Assembly (NCBI RefSeq): GCF_900046475.1
Contig: NZ_FCOU01000002.1
Location: 93,888 to 157,887, forward strand
Direction: 5' to 3'
Origin: Collinsella ihumii
GTDB lineage: Bacteria; Actinomycetota; Coriobacteriia; Coriobacteriales; Coriobacteriaceae
Length of the DNA stretch: 64,000 bases
Below are positions 1-8,215 of the stretch, piece by piece (position 1 is the first letter of the stretch; every line of letters starts with the position of its first letter). Made by a program: the position numbers and the translations under genes. The notes under the pieces are model-generated. The model ran no database searches, was not told the DNA's origin, and saw nothing but the letters and a program-made list of their open reading frames with translations.

Positions 1-1288
<1,288 letters not shown>

Positions 1289-1308
1289 GTGCGCCTCCTT
1301 GAGGTCGT

Positions 1309-1350
1309 GCGCCCTTGCGGGCGCGGGCTTTTCCGGGCGGGCGCCCGGAA
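1309..1350 (-). promoter_or_regulatory. Two GC-rich hairpins in the leader of the PTS gene
   Basis: Positions 1331-1350 form a 9-bp perfect inverted repeat with a 2-base centre (TTCCGGGCG/CGCCCGGAA). Positions 1309-1324 form a 6-bp stem closed by a GCAA-type tetraloop on the transcribed strand. Both lie 20-60 bases upstream of the EIIC start, where attenuation or antitermination controls often act. No recognisable antiterminator-binding sequence was identified. The rest of 1351-1640 holds no gene I can support. Confidence 0.35.
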
Positions 1351-1640
1351 GGTTCATCGCCGGCTCAGGGAGTGCGCGGATGCTGCGGCGTGTCGCGGGC
1401 GCGATGCCCGGCTGGTTCTCGGCATGAAAAAAGCACCGACCTGCGACATATCCGCAACGACGCCATGCGCCGCCCATGAGCCGAAGGTTAGTGCCTGCTT
1501 GCCAGTTACACGCCTCGTTATGCGATTCGATGTCATTGTGCCGTGCGGACGCGGACTGCCAAGGCCGTCGCCGGCGAGCGGTCGGTTTTTACGGACGAAC
1601 GGCATGGGCTTTATGAGGGACCTGACGGCGATCTCAGTTT

Positions 1641-1709
1641 TTGCAAAGTCTGCTTGTCTTTTTTTGCAAAGTAGACTATGCTTTTCTTGCAAAGCAAACT
1701 TGACATTTG
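1641..1709 (+). promoter_or_regulatory. Three TTGCAAAG repeats with exact 23-bp spacing, probable operator
   Basis: TTGCAAAG begins at 1641, 1664 and 1687, exactly 23 bp apart, or about two helical turns. Each copy continues into an imperfect AAGYnnnCTT dyad (for example AAGCAAACTT). The array ends about 13 bases before the start of the small ORF at 1722 that heads the Xre module. The spacing puts all copies on one DNA face, which suits cooperative binding, most simply autoregulation by the Xre protein encoded at 1831. The binding protein is inferred. Confidence 0.55.
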
Positions 1710-1721
1710 AAAGAGGTCGCC

Positions 1722-1829
1722 ATGGATATGAACACCGTCGCCGCACTCGCAGCCATCTTCCTGTGCACATGCGGGGCGCTCGCCCGAATCCGAGACGGGC
1801 GCCGTCGTGCCTCCGGCACCCGACGCTAG
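1722..1829 (+). CDS. Small hydrophobic ORF (35 aa) upstream of Xre regulator
   Basis: ATG at 1722 follows AAAGAGG and opens a 35-codon frame that stops at 1829, one base before the ATG of the Xre regulator. The first twenty residues (MDMNTVAALAAIFLCTCGAL) form a plausible membrane segment and the tail is Arg-rich. It may be a tiny membrane protein or a leader ORF whose translation is coupled to the regulator. No family was recognised. Support is the ribosome binding site and the tight junction only. Confidence 0.4.
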   Translation: MDMNTVAALAAIFLCTCGALARIRDGRRRASGTRR

Positions 1830-1830
1830 C

Positions 1831-2040
1831 ATGCGCACGCGCATCAAGGAGCTGCGCCGCGCAGCCAAGCTCAGCCAGGCGGAACTCGCCGACGCGGTCG
1901 GGACTACGCGCCAGACGATCACATCCATCGAGGTCGGAAAGTACACCGCCTCGCTTCCCCTGGCGTACAAGATCGCCCGGCATTTCGGCCTTTCCATCGA
2001 AGAGGTCTTCGATTTCTCCGAGATCGACGAGGAACTGTAA
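1831..2040 (+). CDS. Short Xre-family transcriptional regulator
   Basis: A 69-residue protein made almost entirely of one helix-turn-helix domain: IKELRRAAKLSQAELADAVG, then TRQTITSIEVGKYTASLPLA and a C-terminal FGLSIEEVFDFSEID. This matches the small YozG-like Xre regulators usually encoded next to a membrane protein they control. The ATG at 1831 is chosen over an upstream in-frame start at 1807 because the HTH begins there and it follows directly on the stop of the small ORF. The TTGCAAAG array upstream is its likely operator. The next gene begins 12 bases downstream. Confidence 0.85.
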   Translation: MRTRIKELRRAAKLSQAELADAVGTTRQTITSIEVGKYTASLPLAYKIARHFGLSIEEVFDFSEIDEEL

Positions 2041-2052
2041 GGAGCAGCACCC

Positions 2053-2616
2053 ATGAATCCGTTCGAAACGCTTCGCCGAAGTCTATCGTTGTTCGATGAA
2101 CCGGAAGGGGTACCCATGAAACGCACTCTCGAGACCGTGCGCGCCGATGTCCGCCGCCGTCTGCGCCGCGAGACCGCCTCCGCAGCCGTCATCTGCGGCT
2201 CCCTGATCGCCCTCGGCGTGCTCAGCGCCAGCGACAGCCTCCCCGCCCTGCACGACGACATGCGCATCTCGGGGTTCCTCGCCGGCTTTCTGACGGGCCT
2301 GTTCGCCGTGGCCGGCGTCATCACCATCCGTCGGATCGTCGACATGCGCCGCGCGCTGCGCGACGATGCCGCGCTGCGCCGGCTCCATGCCAAGGAGCAT
2401 GATGAGCTGCAAGCGCACATGGAGCGGGAGATCGCCCGGACGTTCATCCAGATCATGCCCGCCCTGGCCGTGGTCGCCATCTTCGCCGGCGCGCTCGTGG
2501 GCCTCGAGGCCATGGCCGCCGTCGCCGCGACGCTCGTGTTCCTCTCGCTCGCCCTGCTCGCGGTGAAGCTGTACGTCAAAGTGGGCTACCGCCACGAGGT
2601 CGCCGAGGACGCCTAG
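2053..2616 (+). CDS. Membrane protein paired with Xre regulator
   Basis: A 187-residue protein with four predicted membrane segments in two pairs (about residues 42-60, 74-95, 132-150 and 153-172). A charged cytoplasmic stretch rich in Arg, Asp and Glu (about 97-130) separates the pairs. AAGGAG lies 8 bases before the ATG and overlaps the stop of the Xre gene, so the two are co-translated. This is the usual arrangement in which a small Xre protein represses itself and a DUF-type membrane partner. Molecular function is unknown and no catalytic motif is visible. A later in-frame ATG at 2116 is possible but has no comparable ribosome binding site. Confidence 0.75.
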   Translation: MNPFETLRRSLSLFDEPEGVPMKRTLETVRADVRRRLRRETASAAVICGSLIALGVLSASDSLPALHDDMRISGFLAGFLTGLFAVAGVITIRRIVDMRRALRDDAALRRLHAKEHDELQAHMEREIARTFIQIMPALAVVAIFAGALVGLEAMAAVAATLVFLSLALLAVKLYVKVGYRHEVAEDA

Positions 2617-2661
2617 CGTGCCGTCCGGCTTTGCGATCGAGGCGCCAGGGCGGTGCGCGGC

Positions 2662-3249
2662 CTACACGCCATTTTCAACAAAGCGCACCGTCGAATTATC
2701 CCAGTACCCACGGTAGACCCTGCTCTCAACCCCATCGAGGTTGAGCTGGTACATCCTGAACACGACGGGGATGTCTTTCGGCTGCCATTGCTCCTCATAG
2801 GAATATCGGTACCTCATCCCCACGTTGCGCATGACCCCGCCGCTTCTGGGATTGTTCCTATCATGCGTCGCCGTCACAAACGGCATGCCGTCTCGTTTCA
2901 CCCGCTCGATGACGGCCCGCGCGGCCTCCGTCGCAATCCCCCGATGCCAGAACTCCTTGCGGAGCCCGTAGCCAAGATCATGGTGCTCCTCCATGGAGGC
3001 GTTTATATAACCGATGGGGCACCCGTCTTCCTTCAGGCATATTGCATAGGCATACGCCTGCGGCAGCGCATACAAGGGGGCGTATCGACCCTCATAGAAC
3101 GCCTTCGTTTCCTCGAGGCTCTCAACGGGGTACCACGGCAAGAACCGGTTTGCCTCCTTATCCCGAAGGATCAGGAACAATGCATCGAGATCCCGTTCCG
3201 TAAATGCACGCAATACCAGACGCCTGGTCTCCAAGGCGGGCGTATTCAT
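2662..3249 (-). CDS. GNAT acetyltransferase, RimJ/RimL type
   Basis: A 195-residue N-acetyltransferase that would move an acetyl group from acetyl-CoA to an amine. It begins with the family opening LETRRLVLRAFTERDLDALF, has a beta-strand core (AYAICLKEDGCPIGYI), the acetyl-CoA loop region YGLRKEFWHRGIATEAARAV, and a late NPRSGGVMRNVGM motif typical of RimJ/RimL-like proteins. The ATG at 3249 has AAGGGAG six bases upstream; upstream in-frame ATGs are too close to or before this site. It converges on the membrane protein at 2053. Substrate unknown; ribosomal protein and small amines are both found in this family. Confidence 0.85.
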   Translation of the reverse strand: MNTPALETRRLVLRAFTERDLDALFLILRDKEANRFLPWYPVESLEETKAFYEGRYAPLYALPQAYAYAICLKEDGCPIGYINASMEEHHDLGYGLRKEFWHRGIATEAARAVIERVKRDGMPFVTATHDRNNPRSGGVMRNVGMRYRYSYEEQWQPKDIPVVFRMYQLNLDGVESRVYRGYWDNSTVRFVENGV

Positions 3250-3420
3250 CCACATCTCCCTTAGCCGACACATGCACGCTCATGCCCTTTCTCCCATCAT
3301 AGCGCCGGACCGTTTCGCGCTCTCAGCTTTGGCGAGCCTCTCGCCATGCCCGTCCCCGCCGCAAGGGGCAGCTTGGGGCGCATGGGGACGCGCTCAAAGT
3401 CCTCAACAAAACACCAGCTC

Positions 3421-3454
3421 AGAACCCCTGACAAGAACTCTTGTCAGGGGTTCT
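3421..3454. promoter_or_regulatory. Perfect 15-bp inverted repeat in divergent intergenic region
   Basis: AGAACCCCTGACAAG and its exact complement are separated by AACT. The palindrome lies between two divergent genes (GNAT at 3249, Xre-membrane gene at 3562). No T tract follows on either strand, so an operator or transcript-processing hairpin is likelier than a terminator. The binding protein is not known; the adjacent Xre protein is one candidate. Confidence 0.45.
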
Positions 3455-3561
3455 GCCGTCAGCCGGGCGCCTGTCGGGAACCTTTGATGGTAAAGTGGGA
3501 CGCGCCGTGCCACCCTGCGAGGTGAAGGACGGGCACGCGAGGACCCGAAAGGAGGGACATG

Positions 3562-4200
3562 ATGGACACGATGCAGATCGGGGCGCAGATCAAGCGACAC
3601 CGCGGCGAGCTCGGCCTGTCGCAAGACGGCCTTGCTGCCAAGGTCTACGTCTCGCGCCAGACGATCTCGTCATGGGAGACGGGCAAGACCTATCCCGATG
3701 TGCAAAGCCTCCTCATGCTCTCCGAGCTCTTCGGCGTGACCGTCGACGACCTCGTGAAGGGAGACCTGGAAACCATGAACAAGGCTATCGACTCCGACAT
3801 CATCTTGATGAAGCGCTTGAGTATCGCCGTCCTCGGCTTCTTGCTGCTGATGCTCGCATGCCTCATTTGGCTGAGCGTGCAGATGATCGCGTGGGACTGG
3901 ACCTTTGCGCAGACGATGCCCACCGCCCTGCTCGCACTTTCCATGTGGGGCATCGCTATGTTCTTCGCCGTCTGGACGGAGCGGATCAAGAAGGACCGAG
4001 ACCTGATCACCTATCGGGAGATCAAAGACTTCCTGGCGGGCCGCACGGTCGACCGCAGCACGGAGCGCGGCCGGCGCGAGCGCATGATCCCGGGCTGGAT
4101 GAAGATCGTCCGCACCGTGGGCCTCACGCTGCTCGCAGCCGCTATCGGAGCGTTCTTTGGATACGGCGGCGCGGCGCTTGTGGACCACCTGATGGGATAG
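3562..4200 (+). CDS. Xre regulator fused to two-helix membrane domain
   Basis: A 212-residue protein with an N-terminal Xre DNA-binding domain (residues about 5-60; LSQDGLAAKVYVSRQTISSW is the HTH) and a cytoplasmic linker. Two membrane segments follow near residues 92-112 and 124-141, then a basic stretch and a last hydrophobic segment (VGLTLLAAAIGAFFGYGGAA). The architecture is a membrane-tethered transcription regulator, common in Gram-positive bacteria. ATG codons occur at 3559 and 3562; AAAGGAGG ends at 3555, so 3562 gives the better spacing. The gene it regulates is unknown; a 34-bp palindrome lies about 105 bases upstream. Confidence 0.82.
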   Translation: MDTMQIGAQIKRHRGELGLSQDGLAAKVYVSRQTISSWETGKTYPDVQSLLMLSELFGVTVDDLVKGDLETMNKAIDSDIILMKRLSIAVLGFLLLMLACLIWLSVQMIAWDWTFAQTMPTALLALSMWGIAMFFAVWTERIKKDRDLITYREIKDFLAGRTVDRSTERGRRERMIPGWMKIVRTVGLTLLAAAIGAFFGYGGAALVDHLMG

Positions 4201-4370
4201 GGCGCCGCGACGGATCTTTCGCCTTCCGGCAGGCCAGAGCTCGAACCCATCCGCCTTATGCCTGCGCCACGCTGGGCGCAACCACCGGTTGACACCTCTT
4301 GAGGGCCGAGCCGGCCGAAACTCGCTGCAGCCCGGTACAATCGGGATGACCCCGGCCAAGGGAGGCACCT

Positions 4371-5111
4371 ATGAAGGCAGACACGCGCAACGATCGCACG
4401 CCGTCCATCGCCTGCGGGCTGGCCGAGCGCTTGGGCGCACGCAGGCGCGAGCGCGGACTCACCCAGGGCCAGGTCGCCGTCCGCCTCGGGATAAGCAGGC
4501 AGGCGGTCTCCAAGTGGGAGCACGGGCAGTCCGCCCCTGACCTGGACAACCTTGCCCGCCTGGCCGACCTGTTCGGCTGCACCGTCGATGAGCTGCTGGG
4601 GGGCACCGTTTCCGGCGATGAGCCCGACGAGCGCCACCCGGCGCGCCCGCAGGCCCCCGCCATGCAGACGCCCGCCGAGTCCGAGCGCATCGCATCCGAC
4701 CGCCGCTTCATCGCGGGCGCCACCCTGGGGCGCGGAGCGCTCATAGGGCTCGGTCTCGCCCTCATGCAGCTCGCCCACGACCCCTCACCGCAACAGGACA
4801 CGGGACCGCTCGCATGCGCCTACCTCGTCTTCATCCTGCTCTGCGCCATCGGGCTGTTCGCCTGCAACCTTCGCTACACGAAGCGCGGCGGCCCGAAACG
4901 AATCATCCTGTTCGACCTCGTCGCCATCCTGATGGCCTCCATCGTGCCGCATGCGCTCGGGGGAGCTCCGGCGGTACTCGCCGTCTGCGGCGTCATCGCC
5001 CTGGCGCTCACGGTCTGTTCGACCAGCATATACCGCTGGTGGCTGCTCTATCAGCGCGTATGGAACCCCGTCGAGGATCTCCGCGATCCCTGGGGACGAT
5101 CTGCGCACTAG
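4371..5111 (+). CDS. Xre regulator fused to membrane domain
   Basis: A 246-residue protein. An N-terminal Xre domain (about 10-75; RRERGLTQGQVAVRLGISRQ followed by AVSKWEHGQSAPDLDNLARL) is followed by a linker and four hydrophobic segments (about 111-127, 144-163, 178-195 and 199-220). GGGAGG lies 6 bases before the ATG, and a TACAAT -10-like sequence is at 4336-4341. This is the third regulator-plus-membrane module in about 3.4 kb, which suggests local duplication of the theme rather than one operon, since each has its own upstream region. Function is likely stress or envelope-responsive regulation, inferred only from architecture. Confidence 0.82.
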   Translation: MKADTRNDRTPSIACGLAERLGARRRERGLTQGQVAVRLGISRQAVSKWEHGQSAPDLDNLARLADLFGCTVDELLGGTVSGDEPDERHPARPQAPAMQTPAESERIASDRRFIAGATLGRGALIGLGLALMQLAHDPSPQQDTGPLACAYLVFILLCAIGLFACNLRYTKRGGPKRIILFDLVAILMASIVPHALGGAPAVLAVCGVIALALTVCSTSIYRWWLLYQRVWNPVEDLRDPWGRSAH

Positions 5112-5150
5112 GGAAACAATGATTGAAGGGCTTCGAGCGCCGCGGACGGG

Positions 5151-5280
5151 CGAAACGGTACGCTATAGGCACGCCGCCCCGTCGAAAGTACGCTATGGGC
5201 ACGTTTTTTGCCCGAAAGCGTGCCCATAGCGTACCGTGGATGGGTCGACGTGCAATATGCGTACCGTCGATCCGGACGGG
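5151..5280. repeat. GTACGCTATGGGCACG repeat cluster with hairpin
   Basis: The 16-mer GTACGCTATGGGCACG occurs at about 5190, and in inverted form at about 5221 around a 15-base T-rich centre, making a stable stem-loop. A diverged direct copy (GTACGCTATAGGCACG) lies at about 5159 and a partial inverted copy (GCGTACCGTCGATCC) near 5260. The cluster occupies the gap before the GrpB-GNAT gene. It has the look of an extragenic palindromic repeat; any role as terminator of the upstream gene is inferred. Confidence 0.6.
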
Positions 5281-5395
5281 CCCCGGGATGCGCGGCACGG
5301 AGCGATCGGGGGCAGGGCGCTTCGACCGGCGTTTGCCCCATGCGGTTTGCGGCGGGATAATCGTATCGACCACACCCGCTATCCAAAGGAGCCCC

Positions 5396-6394
5396 GTGCA
5401 CGTTCGCGTCGAACCATACTCCCCCGCCTGGGCAGCGCAGTTCAAGGCCGAGGCGGCCCGCGTCGCCCGTGCGCTGGGCGATGCCCTCCTCGAGGTCCAT
5501 CACATCGGCAGCACCTCGGTGCCGGGGCTTGCCGCCAAACCCGTCATCGACATGATGCCCGTCGTGCGCGACCTCGCCTCGGCTGACGCGCGGCGCGAAA
5601 GCCTGGAGGCCCTCGGCTACGAGTGGTGCGGGGAGTTCGGCATCCCCGGCAGGCGCTACCTGCGCAGGTCATCCCCCTCCGACCCAGACCTCCGCCTGTT
5701 CCAACTGCACGTCTTCTCGCAAGACAGCGTCGACGACATCCGACGCCATCTGGCGGTGCGCGACTACCTGCGCACCCATGCGGACGCCGCCCGCGCGTAC
5801 GGTGAGCTCAAGGAGCGGCTCGCACGGCGCTTCCCCGAGGACATCGACGCCTACTGTGACGGGAAGGACGACTTCGTGCAGCATCTGCAGCATGACGCCG
5901 TTGCCTGGATGGCCGGGCGCGCCCGGTCGCTCCCCGTCATCGCGCTGCGCGATCGGCCGGACCTGATCGAGTGCGCCGCCGAGTGGTTCTCATCGATATG
6001 GGGCGTCGCGACAGAGGATTACCGCGCGAGCATGCGCGCATGCGTGCAGGGACGGACCGCGATTCCCCAGTGGTACATCGTGTGCGACAACGGACGGATC
6101 GCGGCGGGCGCGGGCGTGATCGACAACGACTTCCACGAACGCCGCGACCTCGCCCCCAACGTCTGCGCGGTCTACGTGCAGCCCGAATATCGCCGTCTGG
6201 GCGTGGCAAGGCGGCTGCTCGATGCCGTCTGCCATGACATGGCGCACCAAGGCGTGCCGCACCTGTACCTGCTCACCGACCACGATGGCTTCTACGAGCG
6301 CCTGGATTGGCAGTTCGTAGGCATGGTGCGCGACGATGACGGAGAGCTCGGACGCATGTACGCGCACCGGATGCCCGACGGGTGCGCGGAATAG
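5396..6394 (+). CDS. GrpB (UPF0157) domain fused to GNAT acetyltransferase
   Basis: A 332-residue fusion. Residues about 1-170 are a GrpB/UPF0157 domain of the nucleotidyltransferase fold (VEPYSPAWAAQFKAEAARVA, then HHIGSTSVPGLAAKPVIDMM, with GST and the paired Asp motif). Residues about 185-325 are a GNAT domain with the acetyl-CoA loop VQPEYRRLGVARRLLDAVC. The GTG start at 5396 is chosen because AAAGGAG ends 4 bases before it and the GrpB domain begins there; the frame is open upstream but through repeats. Stand-alone GrpB proteins are about 170 residues. Enzymatic role unknown; GrpB domains are found fused to kinases and acetyltransferases, suggesting modification of small nucleotide-linked substrates (inference). 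Confidence 0.85.
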   Translation: MHVRVEPYSPAWAAQFKAEAARVARALGDALLEVHHIGSTSVPGLAAKPVIDMMPVVRDLASADARRESLEALGYEWCGEFGIPGRRYLRRSSPSDPDLRLFQLHVFSQDSVDDIRRHLAVRDYLRTHADAARAYGELKERLARRFPEDIDAYCDGKDDFVQHLQHDAVAWMAGRARSLPVIALRDRPDLIECAAEWFSSIWGVATEDYRASMRACVQGRTAIPQWYIVCDNGRIAAGAGVIDNDFHERRDLAPNVCAVYVQPEYRRLGVARRLLDAVCHDMAHQGVPHLYLLTDHDGFYERLDWQFVGMVRDDDGELGRMYAHRMPDGCAE

Positions 6395-6435
6395 CCGCTT
6401 TTGCGAACCGAGAGACGACGTAAGAAGGAGGAGCC

Positions 6436-6846
6436 ATGGAGCACCGTGACGACGAGCTGGAACGCTTCTTTGCGCGCGACCCGCTCATGCTGCCGATCTA
6501 CCGCGTCCTCGAGGACCGCATTTTGGCAGAGATCGGCGCCGACGTGCTCGTACGCGTGCAGAAGACGCAGATCACCTTCTCGGACCGTCGCGTCTTCGGC
6601 TGCGCATCGCTTCCCATCCGGCGCAAGCGCGACTGGCCCCGCCACTGCCTCATGGTGACCTTCGGGCTCGCGCACCGCGTGGACGCGCCGCGCATCGCGG
6701 TGGCGACAGAACCCTACCCCCACCGGTGGACGCACCATGTGCTCGTGGAGCGCCCGGACGAGATCGACGACGAGCTCATGGCCTGGATGCGGGAAGCGCA
6801 CGCCTTCGCGCTGAGCAAGGGAGGCGCCGGCAGACCATCCGCGTGA
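6436..6846 (+). CDS. DUF5655-domain protein
   Basis: A 136-residue soluble protein that starts 8 bases after AAGGAGG. The core reads PIYRVLEDRILAEIGADVLV, then RVQKTQITFSDRRVFGCASL, matching the DUF5655 fold in which a conserved Lys-Thr pair follows a short Asp-rich turn. A His-Arg-Trp-Thr-His stretch near residue 98 is also typical. Function is unknown in the family; it often sits beside uncharacterised transferases. It lies 41 bases downstream of the GrpB-GNAT gene and 58 upstream of the kinase-like fragment, all in the same direction, so co-transcription is possible. Confidence 0.75.
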   Translation: MEHRDDELERFFARDPLMLPIYRVLEDRILAEIGADVLVRVQKTQITFSDRRVFGCASLPIRRKRDWPRHCLMVTFGLAHRVDAPRIAVATEPYPHRWTHHVLVERPDEIDDELMAWMREAHAFALSKGGAGRPSA

Positions 6847-6904
6847 TCAGCGCCGAGAGGCCACGCTTGCCCCAAACCCCACCACGACCTTTCCTGGAGG
6901 GAAC

Positions 6905-7758
6905 ATGCCGACATTCACAGAGGACACCGTGATCAAAACCGGAACGGAGACCAGCGACGAGCTGCTGTGCGAGGCTGCCGGGCTGCGCTGGCTCGCCGAG
7001 GCCGAGGCGGACGGCGGCATTCGGTGCGCCCGCGTCCTCTCGGCATCGCGCCGTCAGCTGGTGGAGGAGCGCATCCGCACCGGCGCGCCCTCGCGCGCGG
7101 CCGCCCGGAGCATCGGCGAGGGCGGGCCGCGCCCGCTGCAGACTCGTGCCGGGTGTCGGGTGTGCGTCGGATACCTGTTCGGACGGGCGCATGGGTGTGT
7201 GGGAGGCGGGCCGGAAGCTGTCGCTTATGCACATCTAGGTGTGTAGAAGAGACAGCGGAAGCCCCCTCGTCATGGGGCGCGTTTTTCGCAACCTATCGCA
7301 TACGCTACTACGTGCGCCTGCTGCGCGACGACGGCTCATTCGGCCCGCGTGAGGTGGATCTGCTCGAACGTGTGGCGTCCCGCGTGGAGCGCGGTGTTTT
7401 CGATGCCGAACAGCCCGAACTCGTGCGGGAGTCGGGTGCGGTCTGCGCGCGGCTGCACGGGGACCTGTGGGCGGGCAACGTCTTGTACCTGGCAGATCAG
7501 ACCGAGCCGAGCGGCGGCGCGCTGATCGACCCCATGGCATACGGGGGACACGCAGAGACCGACCTGGCGATGCTCCAGCTGTTCGGCTATCCCTTCCTTG
7601 ACGATGTAATCGCCGGGTATAACGAGGTATCGCCTTTGGCCGACGGCTGGCGCGAGCGCGTGGGCCTGCATCAGCTCGCACCCTTGCTGCTGCACTGCGT
7701 GCTGTTCGGAGGCGGATACATCGGAGAGACCATCGCCGTCGCCCGCCGCTACGCGTAA
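6905..7758 (+). pseudogene. Fructosamine/ketosamine-3-kinase-like gene, interrupted by adapter-like sequence
   Basis: The first part (from ATG 6905, RBS GGAGG) reads LLCEAAGLRWLAEAEADGG and LVEERIRTGAPSRAAARSIG, the N-terminal lobe of a fructosamine kinase family protein. From about 7257, in another frame, the C-terminal lobe continues with WGAFFATYRIRYYVRLLRDD, the catalytic loop CARLHGDLWAGNVLY, and LIDPMAYGGHAETDLAMLQL. The family phosphorylates protein-bound ketosamines and is about 285 residues. Between the lobes (about 7129-7256) the reading is not protein-like and contains two abutting Tn5 mosaic-end-like sequences at 7218-7255. The gene was probably intact and is broken by low-quality or adapter sequence, not by mutation. 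Confidence 0.75.
7218..7255. other. Two inverted Tn5 mosaic ends (sequencing-adapter remnant)
   Basis: Bases 7218-7236 match the reverse complement of the 19-bp Tn5 mosaic end at 17 of 19 positions, and bases 7237-7255 match the forward mosaic end AGATGTGTATAAGAGACAG at 17 of 19. The two abut tail to tail. This configuration arises from transposase-adapter library chimeras and not from known coriobacterial biology. It sits inside the kinase-like gene and coincides with its loss of frame. Confidence 0.85.
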
Positions 7759-7776
7759 GGCGGCAAGATAGAGCAG

Positions 7777-7805
7777 CTTTTCATCGACACCGTGTCGATG
7801 AAAAG
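7777..7805. terminator. 14-bp inverted repeat after kinase-like gene
   Basis: CTTTTCATCGACAC and its exact complement are separated by one base, so the stem begins with T-rich and ends with A-rich sequence. It lies 18 bases past the stop at 7758 and is followed by a second copy of the core TCGACACCGTGTCG at about 7822. Likely transcription end of the upstream gene or an operator for the promoter at 7843. Confidence 0.5.
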
Positions 7806-7836
7806 GAACCCGTCCCCAAATCGTCGACACCGTGTC

Positions 7837-7848
7837 GTTTGCTATACT
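7837..7848 (+). promoter_or_regulatory. Extended -10 promoter (TTTGCTATACT)
   Basis: TATACT at 7843-7848 is preceded by TGC, giving the extended -10 form TGnTATAAT-like. A perfect 14-bp palindrome core TCGACACCGTGTCG lies just upstream (about 7822-7835), where a repressor could act. Transcription would run through the short zinc-ribbon ORF at 7871 and towards the ABC-F gene at 8216, giving the latter a leader of more than 300 bases. Confidence 0.4.
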
Positions 7849-7870
7849 CTGACCGTCAGCCGAGTGAAAC

Positions 7871-7954
7871 ATGGGGTTTTGCAGTGCGTGTGGCGGCGCC
7901 ATCGGCTCGACAGGAAGAAGGCTGAACATTGCGGATTCGCTAGGGAAACGCTGA
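7871..7954 (+). pseudogene. Truncated zinc-ribbon protein N-terminus (27 aa)
   Basis: ATG at 7871 opens MGFCSACGGAIGSTGRRLNI, the usual beginning of a double zinc ribbon protein (CxxCG). The frame then runs into the inverted-repeat element that starts at 7941 and stops at 7954. No second CxxC pair or further domain is found downstream. It looks like a gene whose 3' part was replaced by the repeat; a short leader peptide for the ABC-F gene is the alternative. No clear ribosome binding site precedes it. Confidence 0.35.
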
Positions 7955-8161
7955 TTAATTGCTTTCGCGGCGGTCGGTTCCGTGGCGAGGCGGATGCGGG
8001 CGAAGGCGAGGAAGGCGCAGTTGCGCTGCGCCGACGCAGCCTGAGCGCGCAGGCGCCCGGCACGCTTATACCCAGCGAGATGTGTATAAGGGACGCAGCC
8101 TGAGCGCGCAGGCGCCCGGCACGGGGCCGACCGGCGCGGAATGAATTGATCAGTGGTTCCC
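7941..8161. repeat. Palindromic element with TAGGGAAAC terminal inverted repeats (copy 1)
   Basis: The left end TAGGGAAACGCTGATTAATT followed by GCTTTCGCGGCGGTCGG (7941-7977) is the imperfect complement of the right end CCGACCGGCGCGGAATG followed by AATTGATCAGTGGTTCCC (8127-8161). The inside is GC-rich and self-complementary. Related ends occur at 25059-25138, 58829-58906 and 62542-62568. It resembles a short non-coding MITE or extragenic palindrome. About 59 bases inside it (8065-8123) are a likely adapter-driven duplication, so the natural length is near 160 bp. Confidence 0.65.
8033..8123. other. 32-bp direct duplication around a partial Tn5 mosaic end
   Basis: The same 32 bases (starting GACGCAGCCTGAGCGCGCAG) occur at 8033-8064 and 8092-8123. 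Between them is AGATGTGTATAAG (8078-8090), the first 13 bases of the Tn5 mosaic end, preceded by CTTATAC (8064-8070), part of its complement. One ORF across it contains MCIRD, a known peptide signature of transposase adapter. This looks like a library or assembly artefact rather than a biological repeat. Confidence 0.75.
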
Positions 8162-8215
8162 GAGACACACTCATCTGAACGCACGCGTATCGTCGCTCAT
8201 CCAAGGAGTATGTCT

